A DNA stretch of 64,000 nucleotides from Coriobacteriia bacterium (GCA_030652115.1 JAUSBK010000003.1:1-64000); one strand, 5' to 3'. Numbered from the stretch's first letter, positions 30,265-39,294 are shown. A program made the numbers and translations. Notes: generated by a model from the letters alone, not told the origin.

Positions 30265-31158
30265 GTGCCAGTCCCGCCCTCCGTCACCGTTCGTGACGTC
30301 GATCTGCCCGGTACGCGTCTGCGCTACGCCGAGTGCGGCGACGGCCCGCCGATGATCATCGTCCCGGCGACCGTGTCGCTCATCGATGACTGGACGCCGA
30401 TGATCCAGTTCGTCGGTCAGCACTACCACACCTACTTCTTCGAGATGCCCGGCCACGGTGGCAGCACACCGCTCGAGGAGGGGTATTCGAGCGCACGCCT
30501 GGCACGCGTGATCGGCGATCTTGCCGACCACGTGGGAGCCGAGCGGTTCGCGCTTCTCGGATTCTCGTTCGGCGGCATCCTTGCGCTGCGTGCGCTTCAA
30601 GGGCTCGGAGAGCGCGTGATCAAAGTGGGGCTGCTATCGCCGTGCGTGAGCAACCGCGCGCTCACGCGCCCGCCTCTCGCTCGCGCGTTGGTCTCGGTGG
30701 TCACGGGCGTCTTTGAGCACCGGCTGCCGCGCGCCGCGCTCGCCCGGATGCTCGGCAACGACAAGGCCGTGGGGCTCCTGATCTGGTTCATGTGTGACGT
30801 CGGCGGTTTCGAGACGCCCACCGACCTGCGCGAGCGGCTCATGTCGTATTCGGCGTCTACGATCCAGGTGCTCGCCGCGCAGGTGCGGGAGATCCTCACC
30901 GTGACCGAAGAGGACCTTGCGGGTCCGTACGCGCAGCCGTGCTTCTTCGGCATGTCGGAGTTCGACCCGCTGCTTGAGTACCATCGCACCGAGGAGTTCG
31001 TGCGGGCGAACTTCAGCGACCTGGTGGCGGAGCGTTTCGACTGGCCGTACCATGCGCCGCCTGTGCCGCTCACCTTTGAAGACTACGTGCGCGACTACAC
31101 GCCTCTGCTGGAAGGCGACAGCGCTCGCGTGTCGGGCGCAGCAGCCACGGGTATCTAA
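30265..31158 (+). CDS. Alpha/beta hydrolase
   Basis: The 297-residue protein has the alpha/beta hydrolase pattern: MPGHGGS, the nucleophile elbow GFSFGG (Ser about 95), and an Asp in FDPLLEY as likely acid. The expected late His is probably in the PYHAPP segment. A cap domain lies between about 125 and 200. GAGGAG lies upstream of the GTG start. The substrate is not evident. It is followed 46 bp later by a cytochrome lipoprotein gene. Confidence 0.8.
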   Translation: MPVPPSVTVRDVDLPGTRLRYAECGDGPPMIIVPATVSLIDDWTPMIQFVGQHYHTYFFEMPGHGGSTPLEEGYSSARLARVIGDLADHVGAERFALLGFSFGGILALRALQGLGERVIKVGLLSPCVSNRALTRPPLARALVSVVTGVFEHRLPRAALARMLGNDKAVGLLIWFMCDVGGFETPTDLRERLMSYSASTIQVLAAQVREILTVTEEDLAGPYAQPCFFGMSEFDPLLEYHRTEEFVRANFSDLVAERFDWPYHAPPVPLTFEDYVRDYTPLLEGDSARVSGAAATGI

Positions 31159-31204
31159 CGCTTGTCGGCGCTCTGGCGCCGCACCGCAACGAAAGGAACG
31201 ACAC

Positions 31205-31501
31205 ATGAAGCGATTCGCACTCGTTGCCCTGATGCTCGTGGTGCTCGCGCTGGCCGCGGCGTGCGGCTCTTCCGAGGAGCCGGCCGTCGAGGTGGAGCCC
31301 ACGCCTGGCGAGGCCACCGGTCTCGACGGGGCCACGATCCTGCAAGAGAAGTGCACGGGATGTCACGATCTCGAGCGCGTGAATGCCGAGGATCTCGACG
31401 CAGTCGGCTGGGCGGCCGTGATCGACGACATGATCGCGCGCGGGGCCGACGTCAGCGAGGACGAGGCTGCGGCCCTCGCCGAGTACCTGTCACTGCAGTA
31501 G
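31205..31501 (+). CDS. Mono-haem cytochrome c lipoprotein
   Basis: A 98-residue protein with a signal peptide ending AAAC (lipobox), a Glu/Pro linker and a single haem-binding motif CTGCH followed by DLERV. A distal Met (MIARGADVSEDE region) could be the sixth ligand. It resembles small cytochromes c of the cytochrome c5/c551 type. GAAAGGAACG precedes the ATG. It probably carries single electrons at the outer face of the membrane. Confidence 0.85.
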   Translation: MKRFALVALMLVVLALAAACGSSEEPAVEVEPTPGEATGLDGATILQEKCTGCHDLERVNAEDLDAVGWAAVIDDMIARGADVSEDEAAALAEYLSLQ

Positions 31502-31519
31502 GCCGAAGGGCAGGCACAC

Positions 31520-32470
31520 GTGGGACGGGTGCGGGTGGGCACCTGCTCGTGGGCGGATCGGACCATGATCGAAGCATGGTATCCGTCCGACGTCACCACG
31601 CCCGCATCCCGGCTGCGTTACTATGCCGAGCGCTTCGACACCGTCGAAGCGGACGCTCCTTTCTACGCGATCCCCGATCGTCGCGTGGTCGAGAACTGGG
31701 CGAAGCGCACACCTCCGGGATTCACCTTCCACGTGAAGGCCTTCGGCATGATGACGCAGCATTCGGTCGACGAGCGAGCGCTCCATCCCGAGCTGCGCGA
31801 GTATCCGCATGCGGTGGAGCGCGGTCGTGTGAAGCGGCCGTCTCAGGAGATGGTCGACATCGCGTTCGACCTGTTCCTCGAGTCGCTCGAGCCGCTCGAG
31901 GAAGCGGGCAAGCTCGGCGGCATCCTGATGCAGTTCCCGCCCTTCTTCACCGCCCTCGACGAGGCGCTCCACGACGAGAATCTGGCGTACATCGATTACG
32001 CGCGCGGCAAGCTCGGCAAGCGGCGCATGCTCGTGGAGTTCCGGCACCCGTCGTGGGTGGATGAGGCTCACGCACGCGAGACGCTCGCGTTCCTCGCCGA
32101 CCGCGACATCACCTACGTGGCGGTCGACGCGCCGCAGTTCCCCACGCGCACGACGATGCCGCCGCTTGTGGCCTCCACCAGCAAGATCGGATACGTGCGG
32201 CTTCACGGGCGCAACCGTGATACCTACTTCGCGCGCAACGTCTCCGCGGCCGACCGGTTCGACTACCTCTACAGCCACGACGAGCTCGAGGAGTGGGCGC
32301 CGAAGGTCCGGGAACTTGCCGAGGGGAATGACGTCACCTACGTGATGTTCAACAACTGCAAGTACGACTACGCGCCGCGCAACGCGCGCGAGCTTGCCGA
32401 GATCCTCGGACCGGAGCTGGTCGCGCCGTGGGAGGGCGCGACAGCGGGACAGCTGGGGCTCGGGCTGTAG
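31520..32470 (+). CDS. DUF72 family protein (YecE-like)
   Basis: The 316-residue TIM-barrel protein has the DUF72 landmarks: GTCSWAD, W-YP, FDTVEADAPFYAIP, F-F-VKA, GGILMQFPP, EFRH-SW and YVRLHGRN, then YVMFNNCKYDYA. The family has no agreed function but conserved polar residues suggest an enzyme. It begins 18 bp after the cytochrome gene's stop and may share its transcript. Confidence 0.9.
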   Translation: MGRVRVGTCSWADRTMIEAWYPSDVTTPASRLRYYAERFDTVEADAPFYAIPDRRVVENWAKRTPPGFTFHVKAFGMMTQHSVDERALHPELREYPHAVERGRVKRPSQEMVDIAFDLFLESLEPLEEAGKLGGILMQFPPFFTALDEALHDENLAYIDYARGKLGKRRMLVEFRHPSWVDEAHARETLAFLADRDITYVAVDAPQFPTRTTMPPLVASTSKIGYVRLHGRNRDTYFARNVSAADRFDYLYSHDELEEWAPKVRELAEGNDVTYVMFNNCKYDYAPRNARELAEILGPELVAPWEGATAGQLGLGL

Positions 32471-32588
32471 GTGCGCTTCGCACAGCGCCGCTGCCCGGCC
32501 AGCTGCCAGAGCACTAGTGCGCACCCCTTAGTGTGTGTATGCTTCGCGTAGTCGCATAAACCGCGCTTACGACGTCAGCAGGGGAACG

Positions 32589-33713
32589 ATGACTCGCCGC
32601 GCACTCGCAATCGCCGCACTGCTTGCGTGCGGACTGGTTCTGCTTCTCGCGTCGCCGGCCTTCGGCTACGACGAGCCGGCCAACATGACCGAACAGCACC
32701 AGGGTTCGGTTCTCACCAACTGTATGCCGTGCCACCGGCCTGGGCCGAGCGGCCTGATCTGCACGATGTGCCACCTACCGCACATGGGCATGGACCTCGA
32801 TCCAGTGGCAGGCAAAGGGCCGCATGGCCTCTACACCGCGACCACCGATCGATGCGAGGCCTGCCACGCGGTGCATGACGCTGGCGGCGCGGACCTGCTT
32901 CCTGCCGCCACGGTGTCCGCGTCCTGCGGCACGTGCCACGACGGCACCGGAGGCAGGGGCGTGTACGGCGCCATCGAGGCGCGCACCGGCATCGACCCGA
33001 GTACGGACGGCGGCATGCACGCCATCGATGTCACCGACGTCGTGCCCGGCGGGGATGCGACGACCGGGGGCTCGGCCACCGTCGCGTTTGGAGGCCCGGG
33101 CGCCACGCTATCATGCGATGACTGCCACAGCCCACACGACAACAACACGGTGGCGGCGTTCACGCCCGAGCGCTGGCGCACCACGTACACGCTCACCCTC
33201 GCGAAGCCCACCGCCACATCGCACCTGCTGAAGCAGCGGCCCGGCGTCTCGACGGTGGACGTGGCCGAGTACGGCTCGGACTGGTGCCTCGCGTGTCACG
33301 CGGGTCGGTCATCCGGTGGCGCGGTTCACAACCATCCGGTGGATAGCGGCATCGGGGCCAACGTCTACGATCGCGTCGCGCGTCTCGATAGCGACGATCC
33401 CACCACGGCCACGGTCGTCGGCACCCTCGCGCTCACCAATCGCGGCTACCTGATGCCGTATCCGCGCACCGCCGAACAGGGCACGCACGAGCCGATCTGC
33501 CAGCAGTGTCACGAGGACTCGCGGAGTGTGGGCACCCTCACCGACGACACGGGGGACGCGGAGCCATTCACGGTCACGGCGACCGACGGGCAGGTCGACA
33601 CGGATAACCCGAGGTTCCAGAACTTCCCCCACGAGACGCTCAACGTGAACATGCTCGTGGAGACGTACGACGACCTCTGTATGAACTGTCACCCGACTGC
33701 GCAGCTGCCGTAG
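32589..33713 (+). CDS. Secreted octahaem cytochrome c
   Basis: The 374-residue product has a signal peptide (1-24) and eight CxxCH motifs (CMPCH, CTMCH, CEACH, CGTCH, CDDCH, CLACH, CQQCH, CMNCH), with SPHD-type motifs of the doubled-CXXCH kind. There is no membrane anchor beyond the signal. It is likely an external electron carrier that could work with the dodecahaem protein at 24998. The ATG at 32589 follows AGGGGAACG; upstream frame extension is not supported. Confidence 0.88.
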   Translation: MTRRALAIAALLACGLVLLLASPAFGYDEPANMTEQHQGSVLTNCMPCHRPGPSGLICTMCHLPHMGMDLDPVAGKGPHGLYTATTDRCEACHAVHDAGGADLLPAATVSASCGTCHDGTGGRGVYGAIEARTGIDPSTDGGMHAIDVTDVVPGGDATTGGSATVAFGGPGATLSCDDCHSPHDNNTVAAFTPERWRTTYTLTLAKPTATSHLLKQRPGVSTVDVAEYGSDWCLACHAGRSSGGAVHNHPVDSGIGANVYDRVARLDSDDPTTATVVGTLALTNRGYLMPYPRTAEQGTHEPICQQCHEDSRSVGTLTDDTGDAEPFTVTATDGQVDTDNPRFQNFPHETLNVNMLVETYDDLCMNCHPTAQLP

Positions 33714-33732
33714 GGCTACCGGGCAAGCGCCA

Positions 33733-33790
33733 TGTAGTCGTTCCGTCCTGCACCAGTTCGGCGTCGAGCACCTCGAGGATACGGTCGGTC
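33733..33790 (-). pseudogene. Fragment of an ABC ATPase C-terminus
   Basis: On the minus strand this encodes [17 protein letters not shown], matching [15 protein letters not shown] at the end of the intact ATPase at 36735-37445. Bases 33749-33790 differ from 36772-36813 at only two of 42 positions. No other part of the gene is present. It is a remnant of a duplicated ABC operon end, located between the octahaem cytochrome and the TetR gene. Confidence 0.7.
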
Positions 33791-33808
33791 CGCGCCTCAT
33801 GCGGAATG

Positions 33809-34429
33809 TCACGCGTTGCGCCAGGCGGCGTCCCATCCGTCGGCCAGTGCGTCGACAAGCAGGTGCGAGCGTGCGGATACGACCGCAGGATCTACCGTTC
33901 CCGGGTTCCCGAACATCCTGCCCGAGATGGCGAGAGATGTGAGCCCGTGGATGCCGACCCACATCGTGTCGGCGGCCACAGCGCTATCGACTCCCCGCCG
34001 ATACGAACCCGACTCGATCCCCTGCTCGACGAGAGTCCTGCTACGGCGCCAGCTGGCTCGCCGCGCAAAGACGGCGTCTTCGGTGATATCGCCGAGGTAG
34101 CCCCACTCGAACATCAGGCGATACATGGCAGGGTTCGTGAGGCCCCATTCGAGATACGCGTGCGCGGCTTCGCGGAGCCGTTCGAGGGGAGCCGCTGCGC
34201 GCTGCGCGCGCTCCATGTGGTCCGCGAACCAGTCAAAGGCGCGGTTCACCGTGGCATCGAGCAGCTCCTCTTTGCTCTTGAAGTAGAGGTAGATCGTCGT
34301 GGGGCTGTAGCCGATACGGTCGGCCACCAGTCGCATGGTGAGGCCCTCGGGCCCGCGTTCTTCCACGAGGGAGGCAGTTGCGGCGACGATCTCGTTTCTC
34401 AGGCTTGGATTGGCGGGCCGCGCTGCCAT
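33809..34429 (-). CDS. TetR-family transcriptional regulator
   Basis: The 206-residue protein has the TetR N-terminal HTH (residues about 12-58: IVAATASLVEERGPEGLTMR then IGYSPTTIYLYFKSKEELL). The C-terminal part with WGLTNPAMYRLMF and ADTMWVGIHGL fits the WHG/TetR_C-type ligand domain. It is divergent from the MacB-like operon at 34593, and palindromic sequence lies between, so it probably represses that operon and itself. Confidence 0.9.
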   Translation of the reverse strand: MAARPANPSLRNEIVAATASLVEERGPEGLTMRLVADRIGYSPTTIYLYFKSKEELLDATVNRAFDWFADHMERAQRAAAPLERLREAAHAYLEWGLTNPAMYRLMFEWGYLGDITEDAVFARRASWRRSRTLVEQGIESGSYRRGVDSAVAADTMWVGIHGLTSLAISGRMFGNPGTVDPAVVSARSHLLVDALADGWDAAWRNA

Positions 34430-34456
34430 CTGAGTTCCTTCCTCGGCGACGCCATG

Positions 34457-34485
34457 AACTTAACAGCGTTATCTTACGATGTCAA
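34457..34485 (-). promoter_or_regulatory. TetR gene promoter (TTGACA-17-TAAGTT)
   Basis: On the minus strand a perfect -35 TTGACA (34480-34485) and TAAGTT (34457-34462) are 17 nt apart. It faces away from the ABC operon promoter. Confidence 0.6.
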
Positions 34486-34489
34486 CTCA

Positions 34490-34526
34490 CATACGAGCGC
34501 GAAGTTTGGGTTGACACATTCGTATG
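34490..34526. promoter_or_regulatory. Inverted repeat CATACGA/TCGTATG, likely TetR operator
   Basis: CATACGA (34490-34496) and TCGTATG (34520-34526) are exact reverse complements. The right arm lies within the ABC operon promoter spacer. It could let the TetR protein control both directions. Confidence 0.5.
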
Positions 34527-34539
34527 AACACAATAACTT
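34511..34539 (+). promoter_or_regulatory. ABC operon promoter (TTGACA-17-TAACTT)
   Basis: TTGACA (34511-34516) is followed after 17 nt by TAACTT (34534-34539). The downstream leader to the ATG at 34593 is about 48 nt. Confidence 0.65.
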
Positions 34540-34592
34540 AACTATGGTCACTGAACGGAGTTAGGTCCGCAGCGGTACTCACGGAGGTCCAA

Positions 34593-35756
34593 ATGAGAGT
34601 TCTACGCACTATCTTCAGGAGGAAGCTCAGGGCATTCCTCACGATCTTCGGGATCACCATCGGCGTACTCGCGCTCGTCGTGATGGGCTCGATCGCCGAG
34701 AAGCTGAGCTTGCTCGTCGACGGCGGCAGCACGTACTACGCCGACAAGGTCATCGTCAGCGGCATGAGCGGCATGGCCGGCTTCTCCACCGAGCCGCTCT
34801 CGACCGATCTGCTCGGGCAGATCGAGAAGGTGGACGGCGTAACGCGTACCTCGGGCTCAATCATGATGCTGCTCGAGGAGGACCCCTCAACCGTGAACCT
34901 GGGTATCCCGGCGAACATCAACGCGACGGACTTCCGCGAGATCGGTTACGAGACGTTCGATAGCGAGGTGGTCGAGGGCCGCGCGCTCGAGGCGGATGAT
35001 CGTGGCAAATGCGTGGTGGGTTCTGACCTGGTCACCAAGCTCGATGCTGAGGTGGGCGAGACAATCGAGGTGCGTGGCAAGGAGTTCGAGGTCGTTGGCA
35101 TCCTCGGCAAGACGCTCACCGCTCCGGACAAGGCCGTTCAGATCTCGCTCAAAGACGCGCAGTACCTGCTGGTGGGGACACTCCCGGCTGCCATCCGTGA
35201 TAGCGCCGAGGCCGACACACTCATCACCTCGATCACGGTCTTCCTCGAGCCGGGTGAGGACCCGAACGAGGCGGCCGCACGCATCGAGGACCGCATAGAT
35301 GGCGTCAAAGCGATGGGGCCGAGGGGCTTCGAGGAGTCGGTGACTGAGCCCTTGAAGATCTTCAACCAGATCATCTATGCCATCGCGGTCGTCTCGCTGC
35401 TTGTCGGCGGCCTGTCGGTCATCAACACCATGACGATGTCGGTTTCGGAACGTACCCGCGAGATTGGCGTGCGCAAGGCCATCGGCGCATCGGACGGCGC
35501 CATCATGCGGCAGTTTGTCGCCGAATCCGCTGTGATGGGGCTCATCGGCGGGCTGCTAGGGCTCGGCCTCGGCGCAATGATCGCCGCCGCCGGTAACCAA
35601 GCGGGCGCGGCCTCGGCCACCGAGCTGTTTCTCGTCACGCCGCGGCTAGCCGTCGGTTCTGTCGCCTTCGCGCTTGTGCTTGGTGTCCTCTCCGGTCTCT
35701 ATCCGGCATGGCACGCCGCGCGTCTCGACCCCGTCACCGCGCTCCGTTACGAGTAG
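34593..35756 (+). CDS. ABC transporter permease, MacB/FtsX-like
   Basis: The 387-residue protein has an N-terminal membrane helix (about 15-37), a long extracytoplasmic domain (to about 260) of the MacB-PCD type and three C-terminal helices. The FtsX-type motif SVSERTREIGVRKAIGA lies before the second helix. This architecture fits MacB-type (type VII ABC) mechanotransmission or efflux systems. Its ATPase follows 28 bp downstream. The TetR regulator upstream suggests induction by a substrate such as a toxic compound or peptide. Confidence 0.9.
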   Translation: MRVLRTIFRRKLRAFLTIFGITIGVLALVVMGSIAEKLSLLVDGGSTYYADKVIVSGMSGMAGFSTEPLSTDLLGQIEKVDGVTRTSGSIMMLLEEDPSTVNLGIPANINATDFREIGYETFDSEVVEGRALEADDRGKCVVGSDLVTKLDAEVGETIEVRGKEFEVVGILGKTLTAPDKAVQISLKDAQYLLVGTLPAAIRDSAEADTLITSITVFLEPGEDPNEAAARIEDRIDGVKAMGPRGFEESVTEPLKIFNQIIYAIAVVSLLVGGLSVINTMTMSVSERTREIGVRKAIGASDGAIMRQFVAESAVMGLIGGLLGLGLGAMIAAAGNQAGAASATELFLVTPRLAVGSVAFALVLGVLSGLYPAWHAARLDPVTALRYE

Positions 35757-35784
35757 CCGGTTCACTTCACCGAAAGGACTCACC

Positions 35785-36483
35785 ATGGCATCAATCGTAC
35801 GTGCGACAGGGCTCACCAAGCGCTACCGGCTCGGCAAGAACAACTTCGTTGACGCGCTGCGCGGCGCCACTTTGGAGATCGAAGAGGGGGAGATGGCGGC
35901 TATCGTGGGTCCCTCAGGCTCGGGCAAGTCCACGCTCATGCATATCGCGGGCTGTCTCGACGTCCCCGACTCAGGCGAGGTGTGGCTCAAAGGGGAGCGC
36001 GTTGACGGGCTTCGCGGTCGTGCACTCACGCGCTTGCGCTCCCACGAGATCGGCTTCATCTTCCAGGGTTTCAACCTGATTCCTACGATGAGCGCGCTTG
36101 AGAACGTTGCTCTCGCGGCCGAGTACGCGGGGTCGTCGCGCGCCGAGGCAGCGCGCAAGGCCGCCACGCTGCTCGACCTCCTCGGGCTCGCCGACCGCAT
36201 GAAGCACGTCCCAACAGAACTGTCCGGCGGTCAGCAGCAGCGGGTGGCGATCGCACGGGCGCTCGTGAACGCTCCGGCGATCGTGATGGGCGACGAGCCC
36301 ACCGGTGACCTGGACACTGCCACGTCTACGGAGATCGTAGACGTGATGCGCGAGATCAACCGGAACCGCGGAACGACGTTCGTGATCGTCACGCACAACC
36401 CGGAAGTCGCCGATGCGTGCGACCGCACGATCCGCATGCGGGACGGCATGGTGGAGGGCCAGCGCGTCGCCAATGCAGTCTAG
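35785..36483 (+). CDS. ABC transporter ATP-binding protein, MacB/LolD-like
   Basis: The 232-residue ATPase has Walker A (GPSGSGKST, about 40-48), Q-loop, signature LSGGQQQRVAIARAL, Walker B (IVMGDEPTGDLD) and H-loop (VTHN). It belongs to the MacB/LolD group that pairs with FtsX-like permeases. The ATG at 35785 is preferred over upstream codons inside the permease gene. It likely forms the transporter with the permease at 34593. Confidence 0.92.
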   Translation: MASIVRATGLTKRYRLGKNNFVDALRGATLEIEEGEMAAIVGPSGSGKSTLMHIAGCLDVPDSGEVWLKGERVDGLRGRALTRLRSHEIGFIFQGFNLIPTMSALENVALAAEYAGSSRAEAARKAATLLDLLGLADRMKHVPTELSGGQQQRVAIARALVNAPAIVMGDEPTGDLDTATSTEIVDVMREINRNRGTTFVIVTHNPEVADACDRTIRMRDGMVEGQRVANAV

Positions 36484-36502
36484 TAGGGAAGAGGTGTCTG
36501 CG

Positions 36503-36733
36503 ATGACTGAGCTCGATCAGTCTGATCCCATCGTCTCCGACGATAACGTACGTGCAGCACAGGTCGTCGAGCGTCGTTCGGCTGCGCCGGGCATGGGAGC
36601 GCTCATCGGCATCGGCGCGGGACTCGGGATGACCTTGGGCATCATCCTCGGCGACATGATCCTCGGCATGCTGTGTGGCGCCGGCGTCGGCACGGTGGCT
36701 GGCGCGATCGTCGAGGGGCAGCGGAGGCGGTAG
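36503..36733 (+). CDS. Small glycine-zipper membrane protein
   Basis: A 76-residue protein with a polar N-terminal half and a Gly-rich C-terminal hydrophobic region (GALIGIGAGLGMTLGII, then GAGVGTVAGAI), typical of glycine-zipper packing. GAGGTG precedes the ATG. It is the third gene after the TetR-controlled permease and ATPase, 19 bp from the ATPase stop, and may be an accessory part of that transporter. Confidence 0.6.
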   Translation: MTELDQSDPIVSDDNVRAAQVVERRSAAPGMGALIGIGAGLGMTLGIILGDMILGMLCGAGVGTVAGAIVEGQRRR

Positions 36734-36734
36734 A

Positions 36735-37445
36735 CTACCGCGCCTCGCCCGTGTAATCGTTCCGAACGTCTTGCACCAGTTCGCCGTCGAGCACCTCGAG
36801 GATGCGGTCGGTCTGCTGCGCCACGGCACGGTCGTGCGTGACGATCAGGAATGTGGTTCCGAGCTCCGCGTTGATCCTACGGAAGAGCTCGTAGACCGCG
36901 GCTGTGTTCGCGGTATCCAGATTGCCGGTGGGTTCGTCGGCGAGAATCAGACGCGGCCGGTTCATCAGCGCGCGCCCGATCGCCACGCGCTGTTTCTGCC
37001 CGCCCGAGAGCTGGTTCGCGTTCTTCTGCTCGAGCCCCTCAAGGCCGAGGAGTGCAAGCGTCTCGAGTGCGCGCGACTTCTCCTCGACGGTGATCTTCGT
37101 TCCGGCGATCTGCGCGGGCATCGTGAGGTTCTCCCATACGCTGAACTCCGGCAGCAGGTAGTGGAACTGGAAGACGAAGCCGAGCGAGGTGTTGCGCAAC
37201 TGCGCGCGGCCCTTCCGTCCGAGTGCCGTGGTGTTCTCGCCGCCGAAGAGCACAGAACCGGAACTCGGCGTATCGAGCAGGCCGATCAGGTTGAGTAGCG
37301 TGGATTTGCCCGAGCCCGACTGGCCCACGATCGATGCGAATTCGCCTTCGGCAACCGAGAAGCTCACGCCCTTGAGCGCGCGCGTGGCGCCGTCACCCTC
37401 GCCGTAGGTCTTCTCGAGCGCGTCGGCAACGAGGAGATCAGCCAT
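36735..37445 (-). CDS. ABC transporter ATP-binding protein, LolD/MacB-like
   Basis: The 236-residue ATPase shows Walker A (GQSGSGKST), signature [15 protein letters not shown], Walker B ([12 protein letters not shown]) and VTHD. It ends with [15 protein letters not shown], of which a copy survives as a fragment at 33733. Its start overlaps the stop of the permease gene by 8 bp, so translation is coupled. It converges on the TetR-linked ABC operon, leaving almost no gap. Confidence 0.92.
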   Translation of the reverse strand: MADLLVADALEKTYGEGDGATRALKGVSFSVAEGEFASIVGQSGSGKSTLLNLIGLLDTPSSGSVLFGGENTTALGRKGRAQLRNTSLGFVFQFHYLLPEFSVWENLTMPAQIAGTKITVEEKSRALETLALLGLEGLEQKNANQLSGGQKQRVAIGRALMNRPRLILADEPTGNLDTANTAAVYELFRRINAELGTTFLIVTHDRAVAQQTDRILEVLDGELVQDVRNDYTGEAR

Positions 37446-38562
37446 TCTGGATCACCTCGATCGGGTCGAGACGCGAGGTGGATCGCGCCGGGATGATCGA
37501 GGACAGCAGCGCCACGGTGATGCCGATCGCTGCGGAGATCGCGATGAAGGTCGGCTCGGGCCGGATCGAGAATGGCACCGGCGCGAGGCTGAACAGCGCG
37601 ATGAGCGCGTAGCCGAGCCCGATGCCGCCGAGCGTCCCGCCTGCACCCAGCAGCGCCGCTTGCCACAAGAAGATGCGTCCGGCGGCCGCATCGCCCATGC
37701 CGATGGCCTTGAGGATGCCGATCTGTCGCGTCTTCTGCACCGCGCTGATCGCGAGCGTGGAGGCGATCCCGAGCGCGACCGCCACGAGCACGAAGACCTG
37801 GATCATCGCAGACGAGCCCGACTGCGCCGCAAGACCCGAGAGCAGCTCCTCGTTCTCCTCCTGCCAGTCGACCGCCTCGACCCCGAACGCGTCCGCGAGA
37901 CGCGGTGCCACCTCGGAGGAAGCGAAAGGGTCGGTGAGCTGAATCTGAACAGCCGAACACTCGTTCTCGGTCATTCCAAGTGCATCTGCGGCTGATGCCG
38001 CATCCACGAACACGAAGCGCTCGTTGGCGGTGCCCTGGCCGAGGTCGAAGACGCCACTCACGGTGAAGGTGGCGACTGTGCCGCCGGGCAGCAGCATTTC
38101 GAACTCGTCACCTGCGCCCACTCCGTACTCCTCGGCAAAGCGCGTTCCCACGAGTGCGTCGCCCTCGTCGAGCCGATAGCTGCCCTCGGCTAGCTTGCCG
38201 GAGAGGCCGTAGATGGTATCGAGCTCGGCGGCGTCGCCGCCTGTGACGCTGAGTGGGACGCTCTCGCTCTCGTTGGCGTAGATAGCCGAGAGCGTTCGCA
38301 CCGGTACCGCGGTTGAGATGAGATCCTCGCGGGTGGTAGCGTCGTCGGCGAAGTACGTCGAGATGGTCCCGCCATCCGATAGACGCAGCGTGATGTGCGG
38401 GCTTGAACCCACGGCGGCATCGAGCAGGTCGGCCTGCAGACTGGTGATGAGCGACCCCACGAAGATCTGTGTGGCGATGCCCACGGCGATGCCGGCGATG
38501 ATGAGTGCCGACTGACCGGGCGAGCTCTTGAGGAAGCGGGCGGCGATCTTGAGGCTCAGCAT
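37438..38562 (-). CDS. ABC transporter permease, FtsX/LolE-like
   Basis: A 374-residue protein with an N-terminal membrane helix (about 17-40), a large extracytoplasmic domain and three C-terminal helices with AVQKTRQIGILKAIGMGDA preceding, the FtsX-type coupling motif. It is not closely alike in sequence to the permease at 34593. The gene starts 3 bp after the B12-binding gene's stop and overlaps the ATPase gene, so the three form one unit. Confidence 0.88.
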   Translation of the reverse strand: MLSLKIAARFLKSSPGQSALIIAGIAVGIATQIFVGSLITSLQADLLDAAVGSSPHITLRLSDGGTISTYFADDATTREDLISTAVPVRTLSAIYANESESVPLSVTGGDAAELDTIYGLSGKLAEGSYRLDEGDALVGTRFAEEYGVGAGDEFEMLLPGGTVATFTVSGVFDLGQGTANERFVFVDAASAADALGMTENECSAVQIQLTDPFASSEVAPRLADAFGVEAVDWQEENEELLSGLAAQSGSSAMIQVFVLVAVALGIASTLAISAVQKTRQIGILKAIGMGDAAAGRIFLWQAALLGAGGTLGGIGLGYALIALFSLAPVPFSIRPEPTFIAISAAIGITVALLSSIIPARSTSRLDPIEVIQNG

Positions 38563-38565
38563 CGC

Positions 38566-39201
38566 TCAGCCCACCTGCCCGGCAAGCGCGGGAATGACCG
38601 CGGGATCGAGCACCATCTCGTCCGGCCACCCGTCGTGCTCGCGTGCGAACGCCGCGCCGCCCACCCACACGCGCACCCCGGGGTGCGCAGCGCGCAGCTC
38701 CGCCACGTACGATTTCAGCGCGATGCGATGGAAGTGCGTGTACGCCGAAAGCACGACCGCGCGAGCACCCAGTGCGGACACTGCGGCGATGAGTTCCTCC
38801 ACCGGGACGTTCCCGCCGAGGAGGTGGGCCGTCCAGCCGGCGAGCGTGAAGCGATCGGCGATCATGCGCAGGCCGAGGTCGTGATACTCCTCGGGCGGCG
38901 TTGCGAAGACGACCGACAGCCCGTTCGGCGCCGCGGCCTGCTCGGCGGCGAGCGGATGGCATGCCTCGACGATCGTGCGGACGACCGCAGTGGCGTAGTG
39001 CTCCTGCCACACCTCGGTCTCGCCCGACTGCCAGGAGCTGCCTATGGCGATGAGATGAGCGGCAAGGATGTCGTAGAGCTCCGGGAGGGTGACGCTTCCA
39101 GAGCGGACGGCATCGAGCGCGACCGTCACCGCTCCGGTCCGGTCGCGCGCAGCGATGCGCTCAGAGAGTGCGGCCTGCAGGGCTTCAGCGGTGCTCGACA
39201 T
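38566..39201 (-). CDS. Cobalamin-binding (B12-binding) domain protein
   Basis: The 211-residue protein has an N-terminal helical cap (SGSVTLPELYDILAAH..., IGSSWQSGE) and a Rossmann-like C-terminal part. The EYHDLGL motif fits the E-x-H-x-x-G cobalamin motif, in which His binds cobalt; GGN and GGAAF follow. It resembles methyltransferase corrinoid proteins or CarH-type sensors but lacks an HTH and a methyltransferase partner. The ATG at 39201 follows GGGAG. It lies 3 bp from the permease gene. Confidence 0.8.
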   Translation of the reverse strand: MSSTAEALQAALSERIAARDRTGAVTVALDAVRSGSVTLPELYDILAAHLIAIGSSWQSGETEVWQEHYATAVVRTIVEACHPLAAEQAAAPNGLSVVFATPPEEYHDLGLRMIADRFTLAGWTAHLLGGNVPVEELIAAVSALGARAVVLSAYTHFHRIALKSYVAELRAAHPGVRVWVGGAAFAREHDGWPDEMVLDPAVIPALAGQVG

Positions 39202-39268
39202 CGTTCGGCTCCCTTCGGACGATTCAAGCATAGCGGTATCTCGCTCGGCCGTGTAAGCGGGTACGCAA

Positions 39269-39294
39269 GGGGCCGCCCCGGTTGAGGCGGCCCC
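39269..39294. terminator. GC-rich hairpin
   Basis: GGGGCCGCC (39269-39277) pairs with GGCGGCCCC (39286-39294). It lies 51 bp past the stop of the HAMP membrane protein gene and upstream of the B12-binding gene, and probably ends the former transcript. Confidence 0.55.
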
